Part shown: positions 1 to 8,507 of the stretch, one piece after another
Layout: each line of letters starts with the position of its first letter
Numbering within the stretch: position 1 is the stretch's first letter
Origin: CBDATG01 sp965200145
Lineage (GTDB): Bacteria; Chloroflexota; Dehalococcoidia; Lucifugimonadales; Lucifugimonadaceae
DNA length: 64,000 nucleotides
Assembly (NCBI GenBank): GCA_965200145.1
Contig: CBDATG010000002.1
Span: 1,240,001 to 1,304,000, forward strand
Direction: 5' to 3'
Notes under the pieces: generated by a model
Database searches by the model: none
What the model saw: the letters and a program-made list of their open reading frames with translations, nothing else
Told to the model about the DNA's origin: nothing
Position numbers and translations under genes: made by a program

Positions 1-798
1 GCGGCTGTTCCAACGGTGAGGTTGGACAGTTTAGTGAGCGTCGGTCCGACACACCATCTGATCGGACATCCGGAACGCGGTGAACCAATCGGGGCATTTG
101 AGTGGACTCCATTATCCGACTCGGCGTTTCCGCCGGCACAACAGTCCTTGTGGGCCGCGGACAGCTCGACTCAGACATCCATACTGGTAGAACCGACACA
201 TGGCGGGCGAGTTGTACGCGAAGATGTTGCCACACGCATGGCACGACAACGGAGTCAGTGGTTCATCAAACGGGGAATGCGCTGGACATCCCAGGCCACC
301 ACGATGGCGCACACACGTGCCTCGTTGCATGGCGGCGCGGCATGGACCGCCCTTGTAGACGGTGAGGCCGAATGCATGAAAGCAGTGGCCCTATTTCACA
401 ACAGCGTCTTCGGCGGGATACTCAGGAATTCATACGCCGCGACACAGAAATTAGGCCGCGCTGAACTGCACGTCTCCGCCATCGGAGGCTTGAGCTGCCC
501 TGAGTTCAACGCCGACACTCCCGACGCGGCCAAGGCACGCGAGATCGCATCTGACAGGTTTGACGAGTTGAGCCAGTTGGAACTGATGCCGTTCGCAGCT
601 TGCATCGAAGACACGAATCGACATCAGATCGACAGCGTGGTCGCCGAGATGCTAGGCCTGGATCCGAGTGATGACCAGATCCAGGCTATGTTGGAACGCT
701 ACCGGTTCCTGTTCGCGCGGCAACCGAATGTCCACGGCGGGCAAAAACGATACCTGAAGGCCCTAAAGCGACACCGAGCGAAGACTGGTCAGATTTAG
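1..798 (+). CDS. C-terminal part of a DNA methylase-like protein (5' truncated by window edge)
   Basis: The frame is open to the left edge, so the gene probably starts outside the window; a GTG at 16 is the first possible internal start. About 265 residues are visible. The stretch ALFHNSVFGGILRN followed by GRAELH and a leucine/proline-rich segment resembles the region after the catalytic core of large class I adenine methylases (type IIG or BREX PglX-like), where a 'kalalWlNST.G' pattern precedes target recognition. The later FDELSQLELMPF and RHQIDSVVAEMLGL also fit the tail of that family. No SAM-binding or NPPF motif is present here; those would lie upstream. The assignment rests on pattern memory only. 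The gene converges on recA. Confidence 0.4.
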   Translation, partial: AAVPTVRLDSLVSVGPTHHLIGHPERGEPIGAFEWTPLSDSAFPPAQQSLWAADSSTQTSILVEPTHGGRVVREDVATRMARQRSQWFIKRGMRWTSQATTMAHTRASLHGGAAWTALVDGEAECMKAVALFHNSVFGGILRNSYAATQKLGRAELHVSAIGGLSCPEFNADTPDAAKAREIASDRFDELSQLELMPFAACIEDTNRHQIDSVVAEMLGLDPSDDQIQAMLERYRFLFARQPNVHGGQKRYLKALKRHRAKTGQI

Positions 799-831
799 GG
801 ATGCTTCCGTCAAGCGCGTCAGCCCGCGTTT

Positions 832-878
832 CCTGCTGATTGCCCGATCAGGCTTCGCATATCTGGGCAATCAGCAGG
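832..878. terminator. Perfect 14-bp inverted repeat between convergent genes
   Basis: CCTGCTGATTGCCC at 832-845 is repeated in inverse orientation at 865-878, with a 19-nt loop. It lies between the stop of the left-edge gene and the stop of recA, where a bidirectional terminator is expected. No clear U-tract follows on either strand, so intrinsic termination is inferred. Confidence 0.6.
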
Positions 879-898
879 TCAACATGATGACCGAGACG

Positions 899-2008
899 TT
901 ACCGCACCGAGTTCGGGAGTGCTAGTCGACGCACTTCATCCTCGATCTCATCGCGTATCTCGGCGTGGTCGCGTAAGAACACCCGCGCCGACTCTCTGCC
1001 CTGGCCGAGCCGCGTTTCACCGTAGATGTAGAACGACCCGCGCTTCTCCAACACGCTGTGCTCCACTCCCAGCTCCAACAGGTCTCCCTCCATGCTGATG
1101 CCCTCGCTGAAGACGATGTCTACCTCGGCCTGCTTGAACGGCGGCGCGACCTTGTTCTTCACGACTCGGATCCTGATGCGATTACCGGTGATCTCCTTGC
1201 CCAGCTTCAGAACTTCCTTGCGTCGCATGTCTAACCTGACGCTGGAGAAGAACTTCAGCGCCCTGCCGCCAGGTTGCGTTTCCGGACTGCCGTATACCAC
1301 GCCCACCTTTTCGCGCAGCTGGTTTATGAAGATGCACACGGTGTCAGTCTTGTGTATGACCCCTGTGAGCTTCCGCATCGCCTGCGACATTAGACGCGCC
1401 TGAAGGGCAGGATGCGAGTCGCCCATGTCTCCTTCAAGCTCGGCGTTCGGAACCAGCGCCGCCACGCTGTCCAGCACTACGACATCCAACGCGGTGGAGC
1501 GCACCATGTACTCGACAATCTCGAGTGCTTGCTCGGCAGAATCAGGTTGGGAAATGAGCAACGATCCGACATCAACGCCAATAGCCTTGGAGTAGGCGGG
1601 GTCTAGCGCGTGTTCAACATCAACATAGGCGCACGTTCCACCGGCTTTCTGTGCCTGTGCGACGGTCGATAACGCGAGCGTGGACTTGCCCGCTGATTCC
1701 GCGCCGTAGATCTCGGAGACGCGACCGCGCGGCAATCCACCTATACCGAGAGCCACGTCTAACGACAGCGAACCCGTGGATACCGCTGCGACGTTTTGGT
1801 CCGCGCCCTCTTCCATGCGCATCACTGCGCCCTTACCGTAGGAACGCTCTATCTGCGCCAGGGCATCGTTCAGCGCCTGTTGCTTCTTCGCGTGATCCTC
1901 TATGGTGGAAGACGACTTGGGTGATTTCTTTGTTTTGGCAGCTGGCATATCGCTTGTTGTAACGTCGGTGGAATCGACGGCTCCGTTTGTGATGGTTGCG
2001 GTTGTCAT
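899..2008 (-). CDS. recA: Recombinase RecA
   Basis: A 369-residue RecA that forms ATP-dependent filaments on single-stranded DNA for homologous recombination and stimulates LexA-type self-cleavage. The Walker A segment is GAESAGKST at residues 102-110 (GPESSGKTT in most RecA proteins). Other visible family signatures are the VVVLDSVAALVP Walker B region, the INQLREKVGV loop and the GGRALKFFSSVR block. The N-terminus carries about 35 extra low-complexity residues before the conserved core. The ATG at 2008 has an AGGA about 8 nt upstream. The gene stands alone, without recX. No SOS box was recognised in its upstream region. Confidence 0.97.
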   Translation of the reverse strand: MTTATITNGAVDSTDVTTSDMPAAKTKKSPKSSSTIEDHAKKQQALNDALAQIERSYGKGAVMRMEEGADQNVAAVSTGSLSLDVALGIGGLPRGRVSEIYGAESAGKSTLALSTVAQAQKAGGTCAYVDVEHALDPAYSKAIGVDVGSLLISQPDSAEQALEIVEYMVRSTALDVVVLDSVAALVPNAELEGDMGDSHPALQARLMSQAMRKLTGVIHKTDTVCIFINQLREKVGVVYGSPETQPGGRALKFFSSVRLDMRRKEVLKLGKEITGNRIRIRVVKNKVAPPFKQAEVDIVFSEGISMEGDLLELGVEHSVLEKRGSFYIYGETRLGQGRESARVFLRDHAEIRDEIEDEVRRLALPNSVR

Positions 2009-2362
2009 TTCGTAATCCTATATGCCTAACCCTAACGGGTGGTGTATAACGGTTGCAACAAGTGATTGCTACATAGCAGCAATATTAGCACACATATACA
2101 TGTTTATGCAAGCGATATTTCCAGAAATTCGTTGTTATGCGCGATTTTCCGAGGATCAAAGCGGATTCGCCGACCCAACGCTCTCAGACGACCACGTTCC
2201 CAAATGCAGCGTGATTCGCCACTCTTTGCGAAATCCCTCGAGAAACGCAAGAACTTGCTGATTTGGCGTGCGTATTCCCAAATCGTGTGTATGATTAGGC
2301 GCGAGTACGCGGGCACACCTGCGGTGCGCCCGCCCGAATTGCACACACAAGGAGGTGACGCA
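2009..2362. promoter_or_regulatory. Divergent intergenic region: recA upstream and ABC-operon leader with hairpin
   Basis: This 354-nt gap serves recA (minus) and the ABC operon (plus). On the plus strand TATGAT at 2290-2295 is a good -10 candidate, but no convincing -35 lies 16-18 nt before it. The leader then contains a hairpin, GCGGGCACACC at 2309-2319 pairing with GGTGCGCCCGC at 2323-2333 with one mismatch and a 3-nt loop. A strong Shine-Dalgarno AAGGAGGTGA spans 2349-2358, 4 nt before the ATG. The hairpin may stabilise the mRNA or act in attenuation; neither is demonstrated. The recA-proximal half is AT-richer with no operator recognised. Confidence 0.4.
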
Positions 2363-4372
2363 ATGAGGCATAGATTGGGGAAAGCGTACGGAGCCACCAT
2401 CAGGGCTGTCCTAACGGCCGGCGCGGTAATCGTCGGCCTATTGGCTGTTGCAGCATGCACGCAAACCGAGGTGGTGACGGTCGAGCCGCAGATCATCGAG
2501 GTCACACGCGAGGTGCAGGTGGAAGTCGAGAAGCCCGTCGAGGTTACCGTCGAGGTACAACGAGAGGTGACTCGCGAAGTGGAGGTGGAGCGAACCGTAC
2601 AAGTGCAAGTCGAAGTGACTCGCGAAGTTCAGCAGCAGGTAGAGGTCGTCGTAACGGCCACGCCTGTGCTTGCACCTACAGCGACTCCGGTACCGGCGGC
2701 TCAGCCCGCGCCTCCGAGCCAGCAGAACCGCGGCGAACTCGTCTGGGCGGTTGGCGACAGCCAACGCAACTGGAGCGGATTCAACGCCGGTAACCTCTGT
2801 TGCGGAGCAAAAGCGCTGTCAGTCGTCGAGACGCTCTTCAAGCCAGTTGGCACCAACATCGCTGAGAACCTGCTCGCAGAGTCGTTCACATTCGCGGACG
2901 ACCTTTCCTACGTGGATGTGAAGTTGCGCCAAGGCGTTGACTTCCACAAGGGCTTCGGCCCGCTACGTGCGGAGGATGTCGCTTGGTCGGTTAACGACAC
3001 GAACCCGAACCTCTCAACAACACTCGGCTCTGGACAGACATCCGTTACGGACGGTTCAGGGACCTGGGCCGGCTTCTTGGGTTCGAACGCGAGCGAAGCG
3101 ATTGACGATCAGACCGTCAGGATCCGCTGGGAGAACTTCGATCCTCGCTGGGACACTTGGTTCTTCGGAACGGACGGTCTCGGTGCCGGCATCGTGTCGA
3201 GGAAAGCATTCGACGACATGGGCAAGGAGTGGAACAACGACAACATCGTTGGCACTGGCCCGTTCGAGTTCTCGAATTGGGTACGCGGCGACCGCACCGA
3301 GTACACCGCCTTGCCAACGCACTGGCGACAGGCTGCCCAGATATCGAAGCTCACACGCGTATCCGTCCCAGATGAGTCGGTCAGGATCATCCAGTTGCAG
3401 ACCGGTCAGGCGGACATAGCAGACATCGGAACGTCCAACATTCCGGTGGCTGAGCGTTTCGGCATGGTCAAGAACGGATCGGGAACCGCCCGAATGGTCA
3501 CGGTGATGTTCGCCGGCAACCTGTGGGAGACCAACCACCCGACGACCAACGAGGAGTTGGAGATCGTGACTTACACGCACGACCTTCCTTGGCTGGGTAA
3601 CCCGCACAGTCCGGACGACAACAACAACCCTGAGGGCATGGACGACATGGAGCAGGCGCGGTTGGTTCGCACTGCTCTTGCGATGTCGATCGACCGTGAG
3701 CTGATAAACGAAGCCGTGTTAGGCGGCGTCGGCTGGCCAGTAGAGATTCCCTACTACGACATCAACCACCCGGACTGGGACCAGTCCCGCTGGGGTGTGG
3801 GCTACGACCCTGACATGGCAGAGCAGCTGCTTGACCAGGCAGGCTACGAGCGCAACAGCAACGGCGAGCGATTCACGATCGCCATCTTCGCCTGGCCCGT
3901 TGGACACTTCTTCGCCGACATCGGCGATGCGGTGGCAGGATTCTGGGAAGAGGTCGGCGTTGACGTGGACATCCTGCACTACGAGTACACGGTGTTCCGC
4001 CCGACGCTTGTAGGACGTTCCGCGACGCAAGCATGGACGGATACTGGACCGCTAGAGAACTTTGCGACGACGCCTTGGGACTTCCCACGAGGTATTCAGA
4101 TGTCGGCGATCGCCCGAGGCGGCAAGAGCCACGGCATTGAGATACCGGAGGCCACCAAGAACTACCGCGACGTTTCGGCAGAGCCAGACCGCGCCGCGCG
4201 CATTGACCTGAACAAGGGATTTGCGGACTTCCTGCGGAGATGGATGCCCGGATTCGGAGTAGTCGCCGTGCCGAGCCTGATTGTGTACAACCCGAACTCC
4301 ATCGGCACCTGGCCCATGGAGCCGGGATTGCGCCAATCCTTCAACTCGCCCGAGAAGATCACGTTACCGTAA
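2363..4372 (+). CDS. Peptide/nickel-type ABC transporter substrate-binding lipoprotein
   Basis: A 669-residue extracytoplasmic solute receptor of the SBP_bac_5 (DppA/OppA) family. The start is set by AAGGAGGTGA just upstream; the open frame extends further 5' but lacks family character. A basic N-terminus and hydrophobic segment end in the lipobox LLAVAAC with Cys32 as lipidation site. Residues 33-122 form a linker of VEVTREV-like repeats, then a TP-rich stretch. The binding domain runs from about residue 125 to the end, with the usual DVAWSVND and late AMSIDRELINEAVLGG signatures. Two permease genes follow. The ligand cannot be told from sequence; oligopeptides are the family default. Confidence 0.88.
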   Translation: MRHRLGKAYGATIRAVLTAGAVIVGLLAVAACTQTEVVTVEPQIIEVTREVQVEVEKPVEVTVEVQREVTREVEVERTVQVQVEVTREVQQQVEVVVTATPVLAPTATPVPAAQPAPPSQQNRGELVWAVGDSQRNWSGFNAGNLCCGAKALSVVETLFKPVGTNIAENLLAESFTFADDLSYVDVKLRQGVDFHKGFGPLRAEDVAWSVNDTNPNLSTTLGSGQTSVTDGSGTWAGFLGSNASEAIDDQTVRIRWENFDPRWDTWFFGTDGLGAGIVSRKAFDDMGKEWNNDNIVGTGPFEFSNWVRGDRTEYTALPTHWRQAAQISKLTRVSVPDESVRIIQLQTGQADIADIGTSNIPVAERFGMVKNGSGTARMVTVMFAGNLWETNHPTTNEELEIVTYTHDLPWLGNPHSPDDNNNPEGMDDMEQARLVRTALAMSIDRELINEAVLGGVGWPVEIPYYDINHPDWDQSRWGVGYDPDMAEQLLDQAGYERNSNGERFTIAIFAWPVGHFFADIGDAVAGFWEEVGVDVDILHYEYTVFRPTLVGRSATQAWTDTGPLENFATTPWDFPRGIQMSAIARGGKSHGIEIPEATKNYRDVSAEPDRAARIDLNKGFADFLRRWMPGFGVVAVPSLIVYNPNSIGTWPMEPGLRQSFNSPEKITLP

Positions 4373-4422
4373 CTGGCGCGCTGACAACCCGGTCGAGTTT
4401 CACGCGCTGAGCTCGATCGTGC

Positions 4423-4456
4423 TGACCTGGGGTGGCTAGCAAGCCCGCCCCGGTCA
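4423..4456 (+). terminator. Imperfect hairpin between binding protein and permease genes
   Basis: A 15-nt arm at 4423-4437 pairs with 4442-4456 around a 4-nt loop, with three mismatched positions. No U-tract follows. A hairpin here commonly lets the binding-protein mRNA accumulate over permease mRNA, which is the likely role if it is functional. Confidence 0.4.
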
Positions 4457-4493
4457 GGCGCGGCGCGATCGTTTCAATAACACGGTTAACCGA

Positions 4494-5444
4494 ATGCGAA
4501 AGTACATCATCCAGCGACTCGTGTTCGCACTCATAACACTCTGGGGTGTCACGATCCTCGTGTTCGGACTTTCGCGACTGGGGCCTGATCCGCTGCTCGC
4601 GTTTGTGCGCGACGACACGTACGGACTCGCCGAACATACCGTGCGGGAGTTACGTGCCAAGTGGGGTCTGGACCGCCCAGTAGTGATCCAGTACGCCGTC
4701 TGGCTCGGAAACATCTTGCGCGGCGACATGGGCGACAGCATCGCGACTCAACGGTCGGTGCGGCTCACAATCATGGATGCGCTACCCAACACGGTACAGC
4801 TGGCATTCGTCGCATGGGTAGTTGCGACGATTCCCGGGATACTGTTGGGAGTCATGTCAGCGATTCGGCGCGGCTCGATCATCGACTATGTCGGACGTGG
4901 CATTGCGCTGGTCGGGCAGGCGACTCCCGCATTCTGGCTCGCGTTGCTTTGCATCCTGTTTTTCGCCGGCTACCTCCAATGGGTACCGGTCGGCACTAAA
5001 GCACCATCTACCGCCAGCCTCTGGACGCAGGCGCAACACTTCATACTGCCTGCCCTGGTGTTGGCATTTGATCCGTGGGCGACCTATCTACGGCTCACCA
5101 GGTCGTCGATGCTTGAGGTGCTTGACTCTGAGTATGTGAAGTTAGCACGCGCGAAAGGCGTTAGCGGTGCCTCGGTGATACTGCGTCACGCCTTGCGCAA
5201 CGCACTCATACAGCCGATTACTGTATCTGCCTTGCTTCTGGCGGCGTTCATCACTGGGTCAGTCTTCGTGGAACGAGTCTTCGCGTGGCCTGGTATCGGC
5301 GCGCTAGCAGTTCAAGCCGCCGTTGACAACGATGTCCCGGTGGTGGCCGGCACCGCGTTGATTTTCGGGCTGGGTTTCGTGGTGCTCAACTTCATCGCCG
5401 ACATGCTCTACATGGTCGTAGACCCACGCATTCGGTACGCATGA
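4494..5444 (+). CDS. ABC transporter permease, DppB type
   Basis: A 316-residue inner-membrane permease. It opens with the typical MRKYIIQRLV basic start and first membrane helix, carries a periplasmic loop and five further helices, and holds the EAA motif region EYVKLARAKGVS near residues 210-221, where the ATPase docks. It ends with DMLYMVVDPRIRYA, the usual DppB terminus. It pairs with the DppC-type permease 34 nt downstream to form the channel for the receptor at 2363. No ATP-binding subunit follows. Confidence 0.92.
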   Translation: MRKYIIQRLVFALITLWGVTILVFGLSRLGPDPLLAFVRDDTYGLAEHTVRELRAKWGLDRPVVIQYAVWLGNILRGDMGDSIATQRSVRLTIMDALPNTVQLAFVAWVVATIPGILLGVMSAIRRGSIIDYVGRGIALVGQATPAFWLALLCILFFAGYLQWVPVGTKAPSTASLWTQAQHFILPALVLAFDPWATYLRLTRSSMLEVLDSEYVKLARAKGVSGASVILRHALRNALIQPITVSALLLAAFITGSVFVERVFAWPGIGALAVQAAVDNDVPVVAGTALIFGLGFVVLNFIADMLYMVVDPRIRYA

Positions 5445-5478
5445 GCCGACGAATTTAGCGGTATTTCATTAGATCGGC

Positions 5479-6411
5479 ATGAGAGAGACAAGCGCACAGG
5501 AGACACAACAGGGAGTCGACGCTAGCGGACCCGCGCCGTTGCGAACGGCGTTGTCGGTTCCGGTCTACACTTGGAACTTCCTGCGTCGCTGGCCCGTCAT
5601 ACCGTCGCTCATCCTATTGGCAGTCGTATTCGGCGCAGTGTTTGCTGACCAGATCAGTGACTTTGAGCCCGACAAGGGCAGTCTGCGCGACCGTAACATC
5701 CCGCCGCTGTGGTTCGAGGGAAGCACAACAGAGCATCCGCTCGGAACCAACATCCAAGGGCAGGATATGCTCATCCGAGTGTTGCGCGGCGCCCGCGTGT
5801 CCCTGATAGTGGCAAGCGTGGCGGTGGTGTTCGGCTTGATCGCCGGTACTGTCACTGGGCTGGTCGCGGGCTACTACGGTGGGTTGATGGACGAGATTCT
5901 GATGCGACTCGTGGACCTGTGGTCTTCGTTACCACTGTTGCTAATCGCAATTGTTTGGGCAGTGAGCGTTCAGCCGAGCCTATGGTCTGTCGTCGTTCTG
6001 CTGTCGATATTCTCGTGGTCCGCCGGAACGCGGAACTTCCGTGGAGAGATACTGTCACTGAAACATCGCGAGTTCGTAACCGCTGCACGCACGATGGGAG
6101 CCAGCGACCTGCGAATAATGTTGCGGCACCTGCTACCACAGATCGTGCACATCATCATCGTCGTCACTACGTTGCGCACCGGGGGGCTAATCGTCGCCGA
6201 AGCGGGACTGTCATTCTTGGGCATCGGCTTGCCGGCATCTGTCCCAAGCTGGGGGCTATTGATCGCGCAAGGCCAACCTTTCCTCACTACGCAGAACTGG
6301 TGGATGTCCGTAGTGCCAGGACTGTTCCTGTTCGCAACCGTGATGTCGCTGAACTTCATGGGCGATTGGTTACGCGATCGGCTTGATCCAAGACTGCGCC
6401 AAATCGACTAG
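5479..6411 (+). CDS. ABC transporter permease, DppC type
   Basis: A 310-residue permease with a cytoplasmic N-terminus, a first helix near residues 35-55, and the family loop ending in EHPLGTNIQGQDML. Its EAA region reads REFVTAARTMGASD. The terminus LDPRLRQID is characteristic of DppC/OppC. It is the third and last gene of this transporter operon; the next gene is an unrelated hydrolase. The ATPase must come from another locus if the system is active. Confidence 0.92.
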   Translation: MRETSAQETQQGVDASGPAPLRTALSVPVYTWNFLRRWPVIPSLILLAVVFGAVFADQISDFEPDKGSLRDRNIPPLWFEGSTTEHPLGTNIQGQDMLIRVLRGARVSLIVASVAVVFGLIAGTVTGLVAGYYGGLMDEILMRLVDLWSSLPLLLIAIVWAVSVQPSLWSVVVLLSIFSWSAGTRNFRGEILSLKHREFVTAARTMGASDLRIMLRHLLPQIVHIIIVVTTLRTGGLIVAEAGLSFLGIGLPASVPSWGLLIAQGQPFLTTQNWWMSVVPGLFLFATVMSLNFMGDWLRDRLDPRLRQID

Positions 6412-6549
6412 CCACTAACGGGGTGCCCGACGCGTGCCCGATGTCGCCGCGGGTCCTTTCTCACTCGCGCAACAACTGCTAACGCTATCCTTGTCATGGA
6501 CATCCCGCCGTGATTGACGGCGCTGCTAGATTCCGCACCGAAACCAGTA

Positions 6550-8493
6550 ATGCAACAGAAACGCGCTCTCACTAAGTACTCAAAGTCGACCGGCTGTGCA
6601 ATTCTGGCAGGTCTCATTGCCGTCATGGCTGGCGTTGCCTGTGCCACAAACGAAGAGGTGGTAACCGTCGAAGTCACCCGCGAGGTAACGGTGCCAGTCG
6701 AGGTGACGCGTGAGGTAACCGTAGAGGTTGAGAAACAGGTAACAGTAGAGGTAACTCGCGAGGTTATCGTGGATGTGCATATCACGGATGCGTCACCCGT
6801 GCCAGCGACATCCACCCCGACCGCTACATCGATGCCCGCAACGCCAACCACATTTACCGATATGGAGTCCGCCATTCAAGATGTGCCCTTGTCCGACTTC
6901 GTTGAACGCGGTAGCTTCGATGTTGGCATGTCGGAGCTGTTCTTCCATGACCCCGATCGCGAGTTTGACAGCTGGAACTCCATGCACGCGTCCAACGCGT
7001 ACCGAGAAATGTTGCGCAATGTGAACGCCGCCGGCGAAGGTCAGATTGTCGCAACACGAATCTGGTATCCTGCACAAGCCGACGCGGGCGCGCTGATGCA
7101 AGATTTCAACGGTCTCTTTTCGACGGGTAGTGACACCTTCCGCCGATCCAGCCAAGGTGCCCTCTCGTGGATCCTGGGACAGGTCGTACGAGCCGACGGC
7201 GGAGCATCTGCCAACGTCACAGCCCCGTTAGCGGAACGAGTCCTGGGAGCCACCTGGAACGCGCCAATCGCCGATGGCAAGTTCCCAGTGATCATTGCGG
7301 CGCACGGACTCGGAGGCAACTCGCTCATGTGGGTCTCATTCGCCGGCTATCTCGCGAGCCACGGATATGTGGTGGTAGGGACAGATTTCATCTCTGACGG
7401 TTCTTTGCCGAACGTCTTTGACAGCCCTGACTCCAAGTACGCGCAATCTGCATCTCAGCAGGATATCGATGCCGCGTATCGCCTCATTCTGGGCGAGCAG
7501 AAGGTCATCCCACGCTTCTACGACTACTTCTACGACTCAAGCGGCCGCGCCGCGCCCGACGGTGCCGAACGCGTCGGCGGCATGATGGCAGACTTCTTCA
7601 CGCAACGCGTCGGCGATGTCTTGACGATCATTGACGGCCTGGACCTTCTCTCCGCGGACACGTCAATATGCACATCTGGATTCTCCGATCGTGGTCAGCC
7701 GAACTTCGGCGATTCGACCTGCGGCATGTTCACGGACTCACTCAATACGACGAAAGTCGGAATCTTGGGACACTCTCTCGGTTCCATGACGGCGCAGTTC
7801 GCAGTGGCGAGCTCGGATCGCGTTACCGCTGCTGTCGGTTATAACAACGGTCCGCCTCGCTACTGGGAGCCTGACGGGATATTCGGCGATGGAACTTCGG
7901 CAGATGGACAACCCGCAGGCAGCCCCAAACCGGTAATGCAGATTCACGGATCCGAGGACGCGTTCGTGCAGTGGGTGTTTCGAGGATTAATGTGGAACGA
8001 CATCAGCGCCGCCGGCGGCGACCCGACCGCAATCTGGACGCTGGAACAGGAGCAAGTGGTCCCAACGGATGAAAATCCGCAACCAATCGCCCGCAATGCT
8101 TATCAGCGTGCGACTGGAGACAAGGCGATAATCCTAGTCAGAGACGCAACGCACGGTTCGCTAGTCGAGCTCCTCGCCGTAGAGCTGATCTCAGACGCCA
8201 TGCCCCTCATCGTGGATGGTGTGCGCTACACTACGCGTGGCGAAGGGGCGAGGCCAAGAAAGGCGGTCGGAAACGATGTGTTGGATCCCGGCCGTGTCGG
8301 AGAGACCTTCTCACCGCTAGGCTGGGACGAAGTCGACGGACAATCAATGTTCATCCCAGCATTCATCCGCAACTACTACACGCGCAGCTGGTTCGACTAC
8401 TACCTGAAGGGCGACCAATCGGGTCTGCGCTTCCGCGACGACCCGATTCCCGAGCTAGGCGTGTTAGATGTCAGGTCGGAAATCGGGAATTAG
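6550..8493 (+). CDS. Lipoprotein alpha/beta hydrolase (PAF-acetylhydrolase-like)
   Basis: About 647 residues from the ATG at 6550 (an in-frame TTG lies at 6514). The signal peptide ends at VMAGVAC with Cys31 as lipidation site, followed by VEVTREV repeats (about 39-76) and a TP-rich linker. The catalytic part has an oxyanion-type AHGLGG, the nucleophile elbow GHSLGS (Ser409), a candidate acid in GSEDAF (Asp470) and a candidate base in DATHGS (His535). This order fits the alpha/beta hydrolase fold and resembles bacterial platelet-activating-factor acetylhydrolase relatives. The substrate is unknown. The protein probably sits on the outer face of the membrane. The gene follows the transporter operon on the same strand. 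Confidence 0.75.
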   Translation: MQQKRALTKYSKSTGCAILAGLIAVMAGVACATNEEVVTVEVTREVTVPVEVTREVTVEVEKQVTVEVTREVIVDVHITDASPVPATSTPTATSMPATPTTFTDMESAIQDVPLSDFVERGSFDVGMSELFFHDPDREFDSWNSMHASNAYREMLRNVNAAGEGQIVATRIWYPAQADAGALMQDFNGLFSTGSDTFRRSSQGALSWILGQVVRADGGASANVTAPLAERVLGATWNAPIADGKFPVIIAAHGLGGNSLMWVSFAGYLASHGYVVVGTDFISDGSLPNVFDSPDSKYAQSASQQDIDAAYRLILGEQKVIPRFYDYFYDSSGRAAPDGAERVGGMMADFFTQRVGDVLTIIDGLDLLSADTSICTSGFSDRGQPNFGDSTCGMFTDSLNTTKVGILGHSLGSMTAQFAVASSDRVTAAVGYNNGPPRYWEPDGIFGDGTSADGQPAGSPKPVMQIHGSEDAFVQWVFRGLMWNDISAAGGDPTAIWTLEQEQVVPTDENPQPIARNAYQRATGDKAIILVRDATHGSLVELLAVELISDAMPLIVDGVRYTTRGEGARPRKAVGNDVLDPGRVGETFSPLGWDEVDGQSMFIPAFIRNYYTRSWFDYYLKGDQSGLRFRDDPIPELGVLDVRSEIGN

Positions 8494-8507
8494 TCGGCCC
8501 AGTGCGG

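Noticed and set aside
2009..2120. SOS/LexA box upstream of recA
   Set aside because: No GAAC-N4-GTTC or CTGT-N8-ACAG type palindrome was found in the AT-rich upstream region.
2066..2362. Open frame extending the first binding-protein gene 99 codons upstream
   Set aside because: It has no family character, would precede the signal peptide, and a strong Shine-Dalgarno sits just before the ATG at 2363.
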